From contig NZ_JASJEB010000122.1 of assembly GCF_030064895.1 (NCBI RefSeq), positions 1-48,073 on the forward strand: a stretch of DNA of 48,073 bases, written 5' to 3'. Every line of letters begins with the position of its first letter. Position 1 is the first letter of the stretch. A program made the position numbers and the translations under genes. The notes beneath the pieces were generated by a model. The model searched no databases, had not been told where the DNA came from, and saw only the letters and a list, made by a program, of their open reading frames with translations. This document shows positions 7,079-16,436 of the stretch, in pieces. The stretch comes from Crocosphaera sp. (lineage in GTDB: Bacteria > Cyanobacteriota > Cyanobacteriia > Cyanobacteriales > Microcystaceae).

Positions 7079-9616
7079 ATGAATCGTTTTCTACGCGAAA
7101 CTTGGGAATTATTTTATTGGTCAATGTTTTGTCCTTCCAAGCTTCAGCAGCGTATGAATGAATGGTGTCCTGCTGAAGAGAAAGACCGAAAAAGACCAGA
7201 TACTACTTCTTTGGATATTCTTCTAGTGCATTGTAACTTTCGTTTTGTTGCTCAATATTTTCTATTATTACTTTGTCTCAATTTCCCTCTGATTATAAAT
7301 ATTTCTATCCAAGGTCAAGGAATAGATTGGTTACAGATACCTTTCGTCTTATTGGTAACTTATAGTGCTAGTGTTTGGTGTTTCCCCATTGGATTACCTA
7401 TTCCCTTGATGTGGTTAATCTTTAATCTTCAACAGGATGAATCTTGGTTAAACAGATCAAACGGAGGACTGGATAGTTTGAGTTTTGGTCTAATAATGGT
7501 CGTTGTGTTTGCAACAACGATAGGAATAATGGGAACAGTGGCGAGTGTTTTGACTAAATTCATTATTACAAGAGTGCCGATAGTTTTAACTTGCCTCGTT
7601 GTCCTCGTTGTTATGGTGGGAGTGACAGTCGCAGTCACACCTGGGATGCTGGTTGGGTATGATACCTTGATAATGTGGGTTATGAGTTCACCTTTGCCCT
7701 TATTTATTTTAGTCTGTATCTTAGTTGCTTTCAGCCTTGCAGCAGCAAAGTTCCAATGGCCAGTCATCATTACAGCAGGAATTCTTAGCTTTGAGAAACT
7801 TGGTTTCAACTCCTTATTAACCATTCCCATCACATTAATCTTTTATTATCGACTCTTCCCAGACTATTTACTTTCAATACCCATTAGTCTCTTACCATCA
7901 CTCCCTTTCCTTAAACGTTTTAGCCTCAAACCCCTACAAAATTTAAAACTGCTTCCCCCCTATACAACAGAGTTACTCTGGCTACCTTTACCCAATCACG
8001 ATCGCATTTTAGCATCCGCTTTCCGTCAAGATATTTCAGCAGCAATGGAAACCTTTAAAAAAATGCAAGCCTTACCCTTACCAGGTTTCCAAAACACCAT
8101 TAAACAAGCCTTACCCCAAATTATTCCCCATCAATTAACCACCGTCAAAAACTTGGCTGAACTGGTATCTATTACCAAACCAGAACATCCTTTATTACCC
8201 TTACTCGTTCCAACCTTCTATCAATCAGATAACGAACTAGAAAACGCCCCTTCACCAGAACTTTCACCCTATATTAAAGCAGAAATTTCTATCATCTTAC
8301 CGCGCTTACAAGGGGTTGCCAGGGATGTTGAGGCAGCCCTTGAGGCAAGTAACGCAGCCTTACGAGAACGGGGTTTAGAGCGTGTTTTAGATAGATTAGC
8401 AAGGTTATCCGCACAACTGCCAGCACTGGGACTTAAACCCCCTGAGATTAAGCGTTGGCAACCTGTGATTACAAGATGGCAGCGAGTCATTGAACTAGAA
8501 CTAGAAGAACAGCAAAAACAGTCCCAAGGAGAACAAATCAACCCCTTTCAGTTTGGCAACCCTGTGCGTTTAAATCGTGATTACTTATTTAAAGGTCGCC
8601 GCAAGTTCGCTGATAATATTGTACGCCGTATTCTTAATCGCGATCGCCCTACCCTCATTCTTTACGGTCCCCGTCGTTGTGGCAAAACTTCTTTTTTATA
8701 TAACCTTCCCCGTATGTTTCCCAGTGACGTATTGCCTGTATTTCTGGATATGCAAAGCGCAGCTATTACCAGCAGTGAAGCGGATTTTTGTCAGGGTTTA
8801 GTCCGGGTTATGTATAAAGATAGCAAAAGTCAAGGAGTTTTGTTACCGACACCTCCAAAACGTAACCAGTTTAAAGAAAGTCCTTACACTGTGTTAGAAG
8901 ACTGGTTAGACGAAGCATTGGAGAAACTAGAAGATAGACAACTATTACTCAATTTAGATGAATTTGAAAAGATTGGCACAGCTATTAATGAAGGACAAAT
9001 AAGCTTAAAATTGTTTGATGAATTGCGGCATCTGATTCAACATTACGAACAATTAGGGTTTCTTTTTTCTGGTGTCAAAACCCTCGATGAAATAGGCCCC
9101 CACTGGAGTAGTTATTTTATCAGTGTGGTTCCCATTGAAATGCTTTATCTTGAACCAGAGGAAGCAAGAGAATTATTGTTAGATCCTGATCCAGAATTTA
9201 CTTTGCGTTACGATAAAGGTATTGTGGAAGAAGTCTTGAAACTGACCCGTTGTCAACCCTATTTATTGCAACTTTTGGGGGCAGCAATGGTCACTCAAGC
9301 CAATCTTAATCACACCGATACTATTACCCCAGAACTATTAAAAGCTGCTATTGAAGAGGGTTTTATCAACGGTGAACCCTATTTTACGAATATTTGGACA
9401 GAGTTTACCGGTGAGTCAGAACCTGAAATATTAGCAGGACAAAATTTACTATTGAATTTAGCTAAAGGAGAACAACCGAATAACAATAGAGATGAGATCA
9501 GCGAAAAAGCTTTACAGTATATGTTAAGACATCACATTATTGAACAAATAGATAATCAATATGATTTTGAAATTCTCTTAGTTAAAATGTGGGTAAAACA
9601 AAGAGAAAACGCCTAG
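7079..9616 (+). CDS. Membrane protein with C-terminal STAND/AAA ATPase domain
   Basis: 845 residues. Residues about 60-290 hold some six or seven hydrophobic membrane segments (for example VVVFATTIGIMG and IVLTCLVVLVVMVGV). A helical linker follows (330-480). The C-terminal ATPase begins with INPFQFGNPV, then LFKGRR, Walker A GPRRCGKTS at about residue 530-540, Walker B LLLNLDEFEK near 625, and an FLFSGVKTL sensor-like segment. It ends with a winged-helix-like tail. The NPFQFG entry motif and domain order match the ATPase of the protease fusion at 3535, so both use the same NTPase module with different effectors. Likely a membrane-located conflict or stress sensor; the effector mechanism of the membrane part is not known. 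Confidence 0.8.
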   Translation: MNRFLRETWELFYWSMFCPSKLQQRMNEWCPAEEKDRKRPDTTSLDILLVHCNFRFVAQYFLLLLCLNFPLIINISIQGQGIDWLQIPFVLLVTYSASVWCFPIGLPIPLMWLIFNLQQDESWLNRSNGGLDSLSFGLIMVVVFATTIGIMGTVASVLTKFIITRVPIVLTCLVVLVVMVGVTVAVTPGMLVGYDTLIMWVMSSPLPLFILVCILVAFSLAAAKFQWPVIITAGILSFEKLGFNSLLTIPITLIFYYRLFPDYLLSIPISLLPSLPFLKRFSLKPLQNLKLLPPYTTELLWLPLPNHDRILASAFRQDISAAMETFKKMQALPLPGFQNTIKQALPQIIPHQLTTVKNLAELVSITKPEHPLLPLLVPTFYQSDNELENAPSPELSPYIKAEISIILPRLQGVARDVEAALEASNAALRERGLERVLDRLARLSAQLPALGLKPPEIKRWQPVITRWQRVIELELEEQQKQSQGEQINPFQFGNPVRLNRDYLFKGRRKFADNIVRRILNRDRPTLILYGPRRCGKTSFLYNLPRMFPSDVLPVFLDMQSAAITSSEADFCQGLVRVMYKDSKSQGVLLPTPPKRNQFKESPYTVLEDWLDEALEKLEDRQLLLNLDEFEKIGTAINEGQISLKLFDELRHLIQHYEQLGFLFSGVKTLDEIGPHWSSYFISVVPIEMLYLEPEEARELLLDPDPEFTLRYDKGIVEEVLKLTRCQPYLLQLLGAAMVTQANLNHTDTITPELLKAAIEEGFINGEPYFTNIWTEFTGESEPEILAGQNLLLNLAKGEQPNNNRDEISEKALQYMLRHHIIEQIDNQYDFEILLVKMWVKQRENA

Positions 9617-9724
9617 TTTAAATATTATTGAAGGTCGACCAATTATACTAAATCCCCTTGCCATACCCCCTTTTAACTTGCATAGCTTACAACTTGAAAA
9701 CTCTCCTGCCTTCCACTCATGTTC

Positions 9725-9752
9725 CCCTCCTGGGAGAGGTTAGGGGTGGGTT
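9725..9752. repeat. Dispersed repeat CTCCTGGGAGAGGTTAGGGG
   Basis: The stretch between the membrane-ATPase gene and the next small gene (9617-9883) has no convincing coding frame. It contains a G/C-rich motif, CTCCTGGGAGAGGTTAGGGG followed by TGGGTT, in otherwise AT-rich DNA. This sequence type recurs in many cyanobacterial genomes as a dispersed repeat; it contains the small inverted repeat CTCC-TGGGAG. Confidence 0.45.
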
Positions 9753-9883
9753 ACCCCCTGCCTCTTCTAGAAGATAAGATAGGTTTGAGAACCTGATTTA
9801 GTATTACAGGTTTATTGAAAGTTACTAAAAAGCCTAAAATTATTGTACATCCTACAAATTGAACTTATAGACTTTTTGATTGT

Positions 9884-10075
9884 TTAGCAAGCTTTTAATA
9901 CGTGACGAGAGGGTATATTCTTTGCGTTAGGTTGTGGCGTTGCTTCAATCACTTGAGCTTCTACAATATAGCAGGAAATATTGATTTCTTTTATCATGTT
10001 CTCGGCTTGTTCTCTTGATAAACAAACATATAAAGGGTAATTTCCTAATTCATTCATAATTACATATCCTTTCAT
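9884..10075 (-). CDS. Small hypothetical protein (63 aa)
   Basis: The product begins MKGYVIMNELGNYPLYVC and continues with a helix-like REQAENMIKEI and a strand CYIVEAQVIEA. The beta-alpha-beta pattern with a short Y-x-I-V-E strand looks like a real small domain rather than noise. AAAAGGA precedes the first ATG by nine bases; an in-frame ATG at 10057 has AAAGGA before it and is a possible alternative. No function can be assigned. It stands alone, with about 270 bases of AT-rich non-coding DNA on each side; I see nothing else in 10076-10344. Confidence 0.5.
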   Translation of the reverse strand: MKGYVIMNELGNYPLYVCLSREQAENMIKEINISCYIVEAQVIEATPQPNAKNIPSRHVLKAC

Positions 10076-10344
10076 GAGTAATAATCCTTTTAGTTTTCAA
10101 GTTTGGAGTTAAATGTCAGGGAAGGAAATGAACAACAGGGCAGTGTTTTGATATGGTTAAAATTACTGAAAAAAATATATTTTAAAACACTATATATTGA
10201 TTAAGTCACAAATTTTGAAAAACGACAACCTAAGTTTAAGGAGTTAAGTAATAATTTAATTAATAATGCGAGGTGAGCAAGTTAGGAGTTGATTAAAAGC
10301 TATCAAAAACCCTAAATTACCCACCCTACAAATTAAGCTAGAAA

Positions 10345-10614
10345 TTAAGCTTCTTCGGCAGCTACAGGATAAACGCTGACTTTTCTGCGACTTTTGGTTT
10401 TATACTCAAAAGTAACAATCCCATCAATTAAAGAGAAGAGGGTATCATCTTTCCCCTTTCCCACGTTATTTCCTGGATGAACTTTGGTTCCTCGTTGACG
10501 AATGAGGATGTTACCAGCTTTGACTACTTGTCCACCGTAACGTTTAACCCCGAGTCGCTGGGCCCGAGAGTCCCGTCCGTTTCTCGTACTTCCTGTTCCT
10601 TTCTTGTGAGCCAT
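10345..10614 (-). CDS. rpmA: 50S ribosomal protein L27
   Basis: 89 residues beginning [16 protein letters not shown], the invariant L27 N terminus that reaches into the peptidyl transferase centre, followed by [19 protein letters not shown] and [19 protein letters not shown]. Length is normal. Unlike the Firmicutes form there is no cleavable N-terminal extension. It follows rplU after 39 bases on the same strand, the conserved rplU-rpmA operon. A short C-terminal tail (VYPVAAEEA) is usual in cyanobacteria. Confidence 0.98.
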   Translation of the reverse strand: MAHKKGTGSTRNGRDSRAQRLGVKRYGGQVVKAGNILIRQRGTKVHPGNNVGKGKDDTLFSLIDGIVTFEYKTKSRRKVSVYPVAAEEA

Positions 10615-10653
10615 AATCAGTTATCTCTCTTGTAATATAGGTCTATTGTAGAG

Positions 10654-11052
10654 TTATTCTCCCTCTGTGGTCTCTGGAGTCGTTTCCGGGGCAGTTTCTG
10701 GAGTTGTGTCTGAGGTAGTTTCTGCAATAACAGAACCGTTAACACTAATAGAATTAATCATTAAACGACTTAATTCTTGACGATGACCCCGTTTTTTACG
10801 GGTTTTCTTCTTGGGACGCATTTTATAAACGATAACCTTCCGTCCCCGTCTTTCTTCCATCACTGTTCCTTCTACCGTTGCGCCTTCAATAAAAGGCTGT
10901 CCAATGGTAATTTCATGGTCATTGTTGATCAATAATACTTTATCAATCACATAGGAACCGTCTTCGTTGGCAGTAAGACGATTGAGATCATAAAAACGGC
11001 CAGGTTCAACACGGAGTTGAGTGCCTCCAGCCTCAATAATAGCGTAGCTCAT
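10654..11052 (-). CDS. rplU: 50S ribosomal protein L21
   Basis: The L21 core is clear: MSYAIIEAGGTQLRVEPGRF at the N terminus and KMRPKKKTRKKRGHRQ in the 23S rRNA-binding loop, followed by a Thr/Glu/Pro-rich tail (SDTTPETAPETTPETTEGE) beyond the normal end. The open frame extends upstream to 11091, but AAGGATAAAATT precedes the ATG at 11052 and the family always begins at M-x-Y-A-I-I-E, so I place the start there. First gene of the rplU-rpmA operon. The acidic repeat-like tail is unusual for L21 but such extensions occur in cyanobacteria. Confidence 0.97.
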   Translation of the reverse strand: MSYAIIEAGGTQLRVEPGRFYDLNRLTANEDGSYVIDKVLLINNDHEITIGQPFIEGATVEGTVMEERRGRKVIVYKMRPKKKTRKKRGHRQELSRLMINSISVNGSVIAETTSDTTPETAPETTPETTEGE

Positions 11053-11380
11053 AATTTTATCCTTGTTGTAGTTGCCGTACAGGTAGCCCAAAGTTTCAAC
11101 CTTTTATGATTGCTACTTTGTGCTTTTTAGCAATGTCATCACCTGATCCGAGCAGGGAATAAGACACACAATCTCTTATTGTAAAATATTTTAGTTAATT
11201 ATGTCAATTTTGATGTTGATGGCCAAAATTAACGAAAATTGGAGATTGTAGAAAAGCCGATTGGAGATTGATTAAATCAACGATAAATCTAAAATCTAAA
11301 ATCTACTTTTCCCTTGCCTCCTGTCTTTTAAGCAGGAGTCAATCTACAATCTGCAATCCTTTGACAAACAATCTAATTTA
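11053..11380. other. Non-coding spacer with 7-bp repeats
   Basis: This 330-base spacer should contain the rplU promoter and leader (close to 11053-11160). The rest is low-complexity: ATTGGAGATTG occurs more than once around 11238-11270 and AAATCTA repeats three times at 11285-11305 with a 7-bp period, followed by related CAATCTACAATCTGCAATCC segments. I see no gene in it. Confidence 0.6.
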
Positions 11381-12433
11381 TTAACTTTCATCCCCAAAAT
11401 CAACAAAGACCATACCTGTGTTCTTATCGGTTAACCACTTGCGATACTTTGCGTAAATCTTAACCCCTGGAATAACTTCTTTGAACTCTTTGGGTTGCCT
11501 ATATTCACTGGGAGGATGTTCTTCACGAATACCAATCACAGCTAGATAATGTCTATACCATTTTCTCATCACATTCATTAACTCCTCAAACTTGATATGA
11601 GAAATACCATGTCGATTGGATAAAGCAATATACTGAATCATTAAAGCGTAGGTTTCAGGGGTACTTTGTCGTTCGGAGAGGCCAATAATATCCCGTAATT
11701 TTTCAAAAACACTATAATTAACCCTAACTAATGAAAGTAATCCCTTAAAGTCTAATAAATCCCGTTTATCTAAACTTTGGATAATCTCAGAAATAACTCG
11801 CAAAATAGAATAATCGGCCAGTTGGTAGGCTTTGAAAAGGGACAATAATTTTAAGCCTAATTCATTATCCGATAATTCATCAAGATGTTTAGCGTAGCTT
11901 TGTAGGGCAATTGTCCCTTCTTCTGTTTTAATTTGAGGTAGAGAATCAGCCAATTTCATCTGAACTTGTTCTCGAAATGCTACTTTATCCTCGTGGTCTG
12001 ATAATAGACTTTCCACAAACTTATAGAATTCTTGCTGTTTTATGCCACGAAATTGTAACTCTATTTGGTCAATGGAAATAAAACAATCTTTGGCATCAAT
12101 GGCAACTTTCAGTAATTGTACACTATTATTCAGTCCTTGATACTCATTAATTCCTTTACTCAATAAATACTTCATTTTGACAAAGAATAAAAATTCTTGT
12201 TTGCCAAACTTCTCACTATCAATAACTTCTGCTGTTTTCGCAAAAACTCCAAGATCCATCATTTCCCGATTATGCAAAAATATTGCGCTTTCTGAGACTT
12301 CTGGTTTACCAAACTTTGCTAGTAATTCCTCCATAAGACTATCTTCCCCTATGACGGAACGATTCCACCAGGGAACCTTTTTATGGGATTCTACAGAAAG
12401 GGATGTCATGGGAGTATCAGGATTTTTATTCAT
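11381..12433 (-). CDS. Hypothetical protein, mostly helical, no recognised domain
   Basis: About 350 residues, soluble, rich in Leu, Lys and Glu, and predicted mainly helical. There is no signal peptide and no membrane segment. Repeated leucine-rich helices (for example KDLLDFKGLLSLVRVNYSVF) recall helical-repeat proteins, but I see no recognisable motif. The C-terminal part, with YAKYRKWLTDKNTGMVFVDFGDES, looks beta-rich and may be a small separate domain. The open frame could begin at a TTG (12463), but the ATG at 12433 has AGAGGAAA upstream and gives a better start. Stands alone between two long spacers. Confidence 0.7.
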   Translation of the reverse strand: MNKNPDTPMTSLSVESHKKVPWWNRSVIGEDSLMEELLAKFGKPEVSESAIFLHNREMMDLGVFAKTAEVIDSEKFGKQEFLFFVKMKYLLSKGINEYQGLNNSVQLLKVAIDAKDCFISIDQIELQFRGIKQQEFYKFVESLLSDHEDKVAFREQVQMKLADSLPQIKTEEGTIALQSYAKHLDELSDNELGLKLLSLFKAYQLADYSILRVISEIIQSLDKRDLLDFKGLLSLVRVNYSVFEKLRDIIGLSERQSTPETYALMIQYIALSNRHGISHIKFEELMNVMRKWYRHYLAVIGIREEHPPSEYRQPKEFKEVIPGVKIYAKYRKWLTDKNTGMVFVDFGDES

Positions 12434-12753
12434 CGGAGTTTTTCCTCTGGATTCGCGGATCAATTATAGGCTAGGATTAAGTATATAGTGAGTAGACTGG
12501 GGTGGCCATTAAGACACTGGATCAATTCCCAGGAGATGATTTGTTAAGTTACCTTAAATATGGCCATAGTGGAAACTACAGTGTTATCATTCCCATAAAT
12601 TCCCAAAAAGTAACATCTTTTGCCAAACGAATCACAGTATTAGTTCGTTTTAGCTTATTTTTTTCCGCTTTTTTCTCATGAACAATTGTCTTCAGAAATT
12701 TGTTTAACAATCTGTTAATCTGTACTTAAATCCACTTACTCTTACAATAGGCA
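12434..12753. other. Non-coding spacer, divergent promoters expected
   Basis: This 320-base stretch separates two divergent genes, so it should hold both promoters. It is AT-rich with TTTTTTTCCGCTTTTTTC near 12660. I found no coding frame, no clear inverted repeat and no tRNA-like structure in it. Confidence 0.5.
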
Positions 12754-13101
12754 ATGAATCAATTTGAATCCCTTCCCGTCATTAGTGTTGAGGAACTAGC
12801 AGAACGGTTAAAAGACCCTGATGGGTTACAATTGATAGATGTTAGAGAACCAGAAGAGGTGGCGATCGCTTTTATCGAAGGTTTTGAAGTATTATCTTTA
12901 AGTCAATCTCAACAATGGTCTTCAGACATTTCTCAGCGTTTTGATCCCCATAAAGAAACCTTTGTTCTCTGTCATCATGGAATGCGATCTGCGCAAATGT
13001 GTCTTTGGTTAATCAACAACGGTTTTACCAATGTTAAAAACATAACGGGAGGTATTGCTGCATACTCTACTAGGGTTGATAGTAAAATTCCTCAATATTA
13101 A
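12754..13101 (+). CDS. Rhodanese-like domain protein
   Basis: A single 115-residue rhodanese domain. It has the entry motif QLIDVREPEEV at 26-36, the active-site loop CHHGMRS with the persulfide-carrying Cys at position 73, and the terminal NITGGIAAYS. The sequence is full length for a single-domain rhodanese of the GlpE/ThiF-tail type. It probably transfers sulfane sulfur in the cytoplasm; the acceptor is unknown. It sits 48 bases upstream of hrcA on the same strand, so the two may be cotranscribed. Confidence 0.92.
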   Translation: MNQFESLPVISVEELAERLKDPDGLQLIDVREPEEVAIAFIEGFEVLSLSQSQQWSSDISQRFDPHKETFVLCHHGMRSAQMCLWLINNGFTNVKNITGGIAAYSTRVDSKIPQY

Positions 13102-13149
13102 TGACTCAATACTGCTTTAATATTAACATCCATTTTATCAAGTCTTAGA

Positions 13150-14247
13150 ATGAAAGTGAACACTTTATTAAGTCAACGTCATCAAGACATTTTACGGGCT
13201 ACAGTACAACATTATATCGCTACTGCTGAACCCGTTGGCTCAAAAACTTTAGTAACAGAATACGATTTTAGTGTTAGTTCTGCCACCATTCGTAACACTT
13301 TAGGAAAATTGGAAAAAGCGGGGTTTTTGTATCAACCTCATACCTCAGCAGGTCGTATTCCTTCTGATTTTGGTTATCGAATTTATGTCGATAATTTAAT
13401 AACGCTTAATCAAACAAGTGCTAAACAAATCAAACAAAATCTTAGTAAAAAATTAAAACAAAAAACCTATAATTTTGAAACCGCTTTACAACGAGCAACT
13501 CAAATTTTAGCCAACTTGAGTGGTTATATTGCTTTAATTACTTTACCCCAAACTTCTCCTCATCAACTACGTCATCTTCAATTAATACCCATTTCAGCCA
13601 AACAAGCGATGTTATTAGTTGTTACTGATAGCTATCAAACTCAATCTATTGTTGTTGATATTCCGGCTACTTTAGTGATAGATAATGAAGAAAATAAAGA
13701 TTGGTTAGAAGAAGAATTACATATTTTATCCAATTTTTTAAATAGTGAATTAAAAGGCAAATCTTTATTAGAATTAAATAATTTAGACTGGGAAAAAATA
13801 GACCAAAATTTTATCAATTATGCAGACTTTTTGAAAGGTTTACTCAAGCAGTTACAAACCTATTTAAAATCGTCTATTTCTACTCAAATGATGATTCATG
13901 GTGTGTCAGAAGTATTACGACAACCTGAATTTTCCCAATTACAACAGGTTCAAATGTTGTTACATCTATTAGAAGAAGAACAAGATAAACTCCTACCTTT
14001 AATTTTAGATATTCCTGAATCTGAATTATCAAATGGACGAGTTACCCTAAAAATTGGCACAGAAAACCCTTTAGAATCTATGCGTCCCTGTAGCTTAATT
14101 TCCGCTACTTATGGTCAAGGAGATGTCCCCATAGGGAGTGTTGGATTAATTGGACCAACTAGAATGTTATACGAAAATACCATCCCTTTAGTAGAGTCAA
14201 CTGCTGATTATTTATCAGAAGCTTTAGCTGCCATTAATCAAGACTAA
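13150..14247 (+). CDS. hrcA: Heat-inducible transcription repressor HrcA
   Basis: 365 residues of typical HrcA layout: an N-terminal winged helix (LSQRHQDILRATVQHYIATA, then EPVGSKTL and SSATIRNTLGKLEKAGFL, residues 7-60), a central dimerisation region, and a C-terminal GAF-like domain with PLESMRPCSLISATYGQGD and GSVGLIGPTRMLY. HrcA represses groE-type genes by binding the CIRCE inverted repeat and needs GroEL to be active. I found no CIRCE element (TTAGCACTC-N9-GAGTGCTAA) upstream of this gene, so its targets are elsewhere. Confidence 0.96.
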   Translation: MKVNTLLSQRHQDILRATVQHYIATAEPVGSKTLVTEYDFSVSSATIRNTLGKLEKAGFLYQPHTSAGRIPSDFGYRIYVDNLITLNQTSAKQIKQNLSKKLKQKTYNFETALQRATQILANLSGYIALITLPQTSPHQLRHLQLIPISAKQAMLLVVTDSYQTQSIVVDIPATLVIDNEENKDWLEEELHILSNFLNSELKGKSLLELNNLDWEKIDQNFINYADFLKGLLKQLQTYLKSSISTQMMIHGVSEVLRQPEFSQLQQVQMLLHLLEEEQDKLLPLILDIPESELSNGRVTLKIGTENPLESMRPCSLISATYGQGDVPIGSVGLIGPTRMLYENTIPLVESTADYLSEALAAINQD

Positions 14248-14327
14248 ACTAACATAAAATTCATAAAATTCATTAAAATTATGTAAACTTGTCACGGTTT
14301 CACTTATGCTGTTATATTAGAATACTC

Positions 14328-14906
14328 ATGAGTTTAAATCGAGGTAAAACCTTGCAAAAACTACTAAGTATTGCCAAAATTATCGATACAATCAACGAAT
14401 GGATCGGAAAATTAACTTATTGGTTAGTTCTTGTTATGATTTTGGTTGGGGTTTGGAACGTTATCGGACGATATTTGGGAAGATTTATTGGACAGAATTT
14501 AACCTCTAATGCTTTCATTGAAGTGCAATGGTATTTGTTTGATATTGTCTTTCTATTGGGTGCTGCTTATACTCTTAAGCACGATGAACACGTTAGAGTT
14601 GATTTACTTTATAAAGATTGGTCACCAAAACGAAAAGCTTTAGCTAATTTTATCGGTGTTTTTATCTTTTTAATCCCTTTTTGTTTAATGATAATTTATT
14701 ATTCTTGGGGCAATATTATTAATTCTTGGAAAATTTTAGAAATGTCTCCTGACCCCGGAGGACTTCCTCGTTATCCTATTAAGTCGATGATTATTGTTAG
14801 TTATATCTTACTTATTTTTCAAGGTATTGCTGAAGCTATTAAAAATTGGGCTATTTTTACAGGTAAATTAAATCCCCAGGAGGAACATCATGATCCTAGC
14901 GTATGA
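14328..14906 (+). CDS. TRAP transporter small permease (DctQ family)
   Basis: About 190 residues with four hydrophobic segments (LTYWLVLVMILVGVWNVIGR, WYLFDIVFLLGAAYTL, FIGVFIFLIPFCLMIIYY, IKSMIIVSYILLIFQGI). DEHVRVDLLY after the second helix is the DctQ signature (H-V-R-V-D). A TTG further upstream could extend the frame to 14289, but the ATG at 14328 gives a normal N terminus; a TTG after GAGGTAAAACC is another option. It overlaps the large permease by 17 bases. In Synechocystis the equivalent gtrA/gtrB genes belong to a glutamate TRAP transporter; the substrate here is inferred at best. Confidence 0.9.
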   Translation: MSLNRGKTLQKLLSIAKIIDTINEWIGKLTYWLVLVMILVGVWNVIGRYLGRFIGQNLTSNAFIEVQWYLFDIVFLLGAAYTLKHDEHVRVDLLYKDWSPKRKALANFIGVFIFLIPFCLMIIYYSWGNIINSWKILEMSPDPGGLPRYPIKSMIIVSYILLIFQGIAEAIKNWAIFTGKLNPQEEHHDPSV

Positions 14907-16236
14907 TTGGTTAGGCCCTTTAATGTTTGTTGGGGCATTAATTCTACTTTCTTTTGGTTATCCTGTTGCCTTTTCTTTGGGTGGTGTTTCTATTATTTTT
15001 GCCGTTATTGGAGTAATTTTAGGAGCGTTTGATCCCATTTTTTTAAGTGCCTTACCTAGTCGAATTTTTGGGATCATGGGAAATTATACCCTCCTGGCGA
15101 TTCCCTATTTTATATTTTTGGGTTCGATGCTAGAAAAGACAGGTATTGCCGAAAAATTACTGTTAACAATGGGAATTTTATTCGGTAGGTTGCGTGGTGG
15201 ACTTGCTTTAGCAGTGGTTATTGTGGGGGCTTTATTAGCAGCAACTACGGGAGTTGTCGCAGCAACTGTGGTGGCTATGGGATTGATTTCTTTGCCAATT
15301 ATGTTACGTTATGGTTATAACAAAGAATTGGCAGCAGGGGCGATCGTTGCGTCAGGAACTTTGGGACAATTAATCCCTCCAAGTATTGTTTTAGTGGTGT
15401 TAGCAGATCAACTAGGGATTCCTGTGGGTAGCTTATTTATTGGCTCAATTATTCCAGGGTTAATGATGGCTAGTGCCTTTTCTCTTCATGTTATTATTGT
15501 TTCTTTAATTCGCCCAGATGTTGCCCCTGCTTTGCCTCCAGAAGAACGAAATATTAGTAAGAAAGCATTAATAAAACAGGTCATTCAAGCGATGCTTCCC
15601 CCTTTATTATTGATTTTATTGGTGTTAGGAAGTATCTTTTTTGGTGTTGCTACTCCCACCGAAGCAGGTGCAGTGGGGGCTTTAGGAACCATGATTTTAG
15701 CTGCTTTTAATAAGGAATTAAATTGGCTAACTTTAAAACAGGTTTGTGATGCAACTTTACGCATCAGTACAATGGTTATTTTTATTCTCTTTGGCTCAAC
15801 TGCTTTTAGTTTAGTTTTCCGAGGAGTTAATGGGGATCACTTTATGTTAGAAATTTTAACAAATTTACCAGGGGGACAATATGGATTTCTAGCGGTTAGT
15901 ATGCTGACTGTGTTTATTTTGGGCTTTTTTATTGACTTCTTTGAAATCGCCTTTATTGTCATTCCTATTTTTAAACCTGTTGCCGAAACATTAGGGGTAG
16001 ATTTGATGTGGTATGGTGTTATATTAGCTGCTAACTTACAAACTTCTTTCTTGACTCCTCCCTTTGGGTTTGCATTATTCTACCTGAGAGGAGTTGCACC
16101 ACCAGAGTTAAAAACAGAAGATATTTATAGGGGTGCTATTCCTTTTATATTATTACAACTTTTAGTGTTGATGTTAATTATTATTTTTCCTTCTATTGTT
16201 AGTTTCTTACCTTCCTTAAGTTCAGCAAGAGGTTAA
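14890..16236 (+). CDS. TRAP transporter large permease (DctM family)
   Basis: 448 residues with about twelve membrane helices. Family motifs are present: AIPYFIFLGSMLEKTGIAEK, GALLAATTGVVAATVVAMG, GTLGQLIPPSIVLVVLADQ, ATPTEAGAVGALGTM and TSFLTPPFGFALFYLRG. It is the sodium-coupled transport subunit in the inner membrane, working with the small permease and a periplasmic DctP-type binding protein. AGGAGG lies eight bases before its ATG, inside the end of the small-permease gene, so the two are translationally coupled. No DctP gene is found in this window, so the binding protein is encoded elsewhere. Confidence 0.95.
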   Translation: MILAYDWLGPLMFVGALILLSFGYPVAFSLGGVSIIFAVIGVILGAFDPIFLSALPSRIFGIMGNYTLLAIPYFIFLGSMLEKTGIAEKLLLTMGILFGRLRGGLALAVVIVGALLAATTGVVAATVVAMGLISLPIMLRYGYNKELAAGAIVASGTLGQLIPPSIVLVVLADQLGIPVGSLFIGSIIPGLMMASAFSLHVIIVSLIRPDVAPALPPEERNISKKALIKQVIQAMLPPLLLILLVLGSIFFGVATPTEAGAVGALGTMILAAFNKELNWLTLKQVCDATLRISTMVIFILFGSTAFSLVFRGVNGDHFMLEILTNLPGGQYGFLAVSMLTVFILGFFIDFFEIAFIVIPIFKPVAETLGVDLMWYGVILAANLQTSFLTPPFGFALFYLRGVAPPELKTEDIYRGAIPFILLQLLVLMLIIIFPSIVSFLPSLSSARG

Positions 16237-16436
16237 AATTATTTGATTCTAATGTTAGAAACAGAATAATTTATTAATTCCTGAAAAATATTCTCTCAAT
16301 GTTGATCATTTTAAGTTGACAAATGAAGAAAAATATGCTTTAGATTAAAATTACATTAAGATTTGTAAGCATTAAGCAAATTTATTTAAGAAAGCGATCG
16401 CATTTTGATATAAGTAGAAACATGGGACAGTCTTGA

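Noticed and set aside
8577-8801. 74-aa frame inside the membrane-ATPase gene
   Set aside because: A shadow of the ATPase gene in another frame; the main frame has Walker motifs here.
13102-13149. CIRCE operator upstream of hrcA
   Set aside because: The sequence contains no TTAGCACTC...GAGTGCTAA pair; none was found elsewhere in the window.
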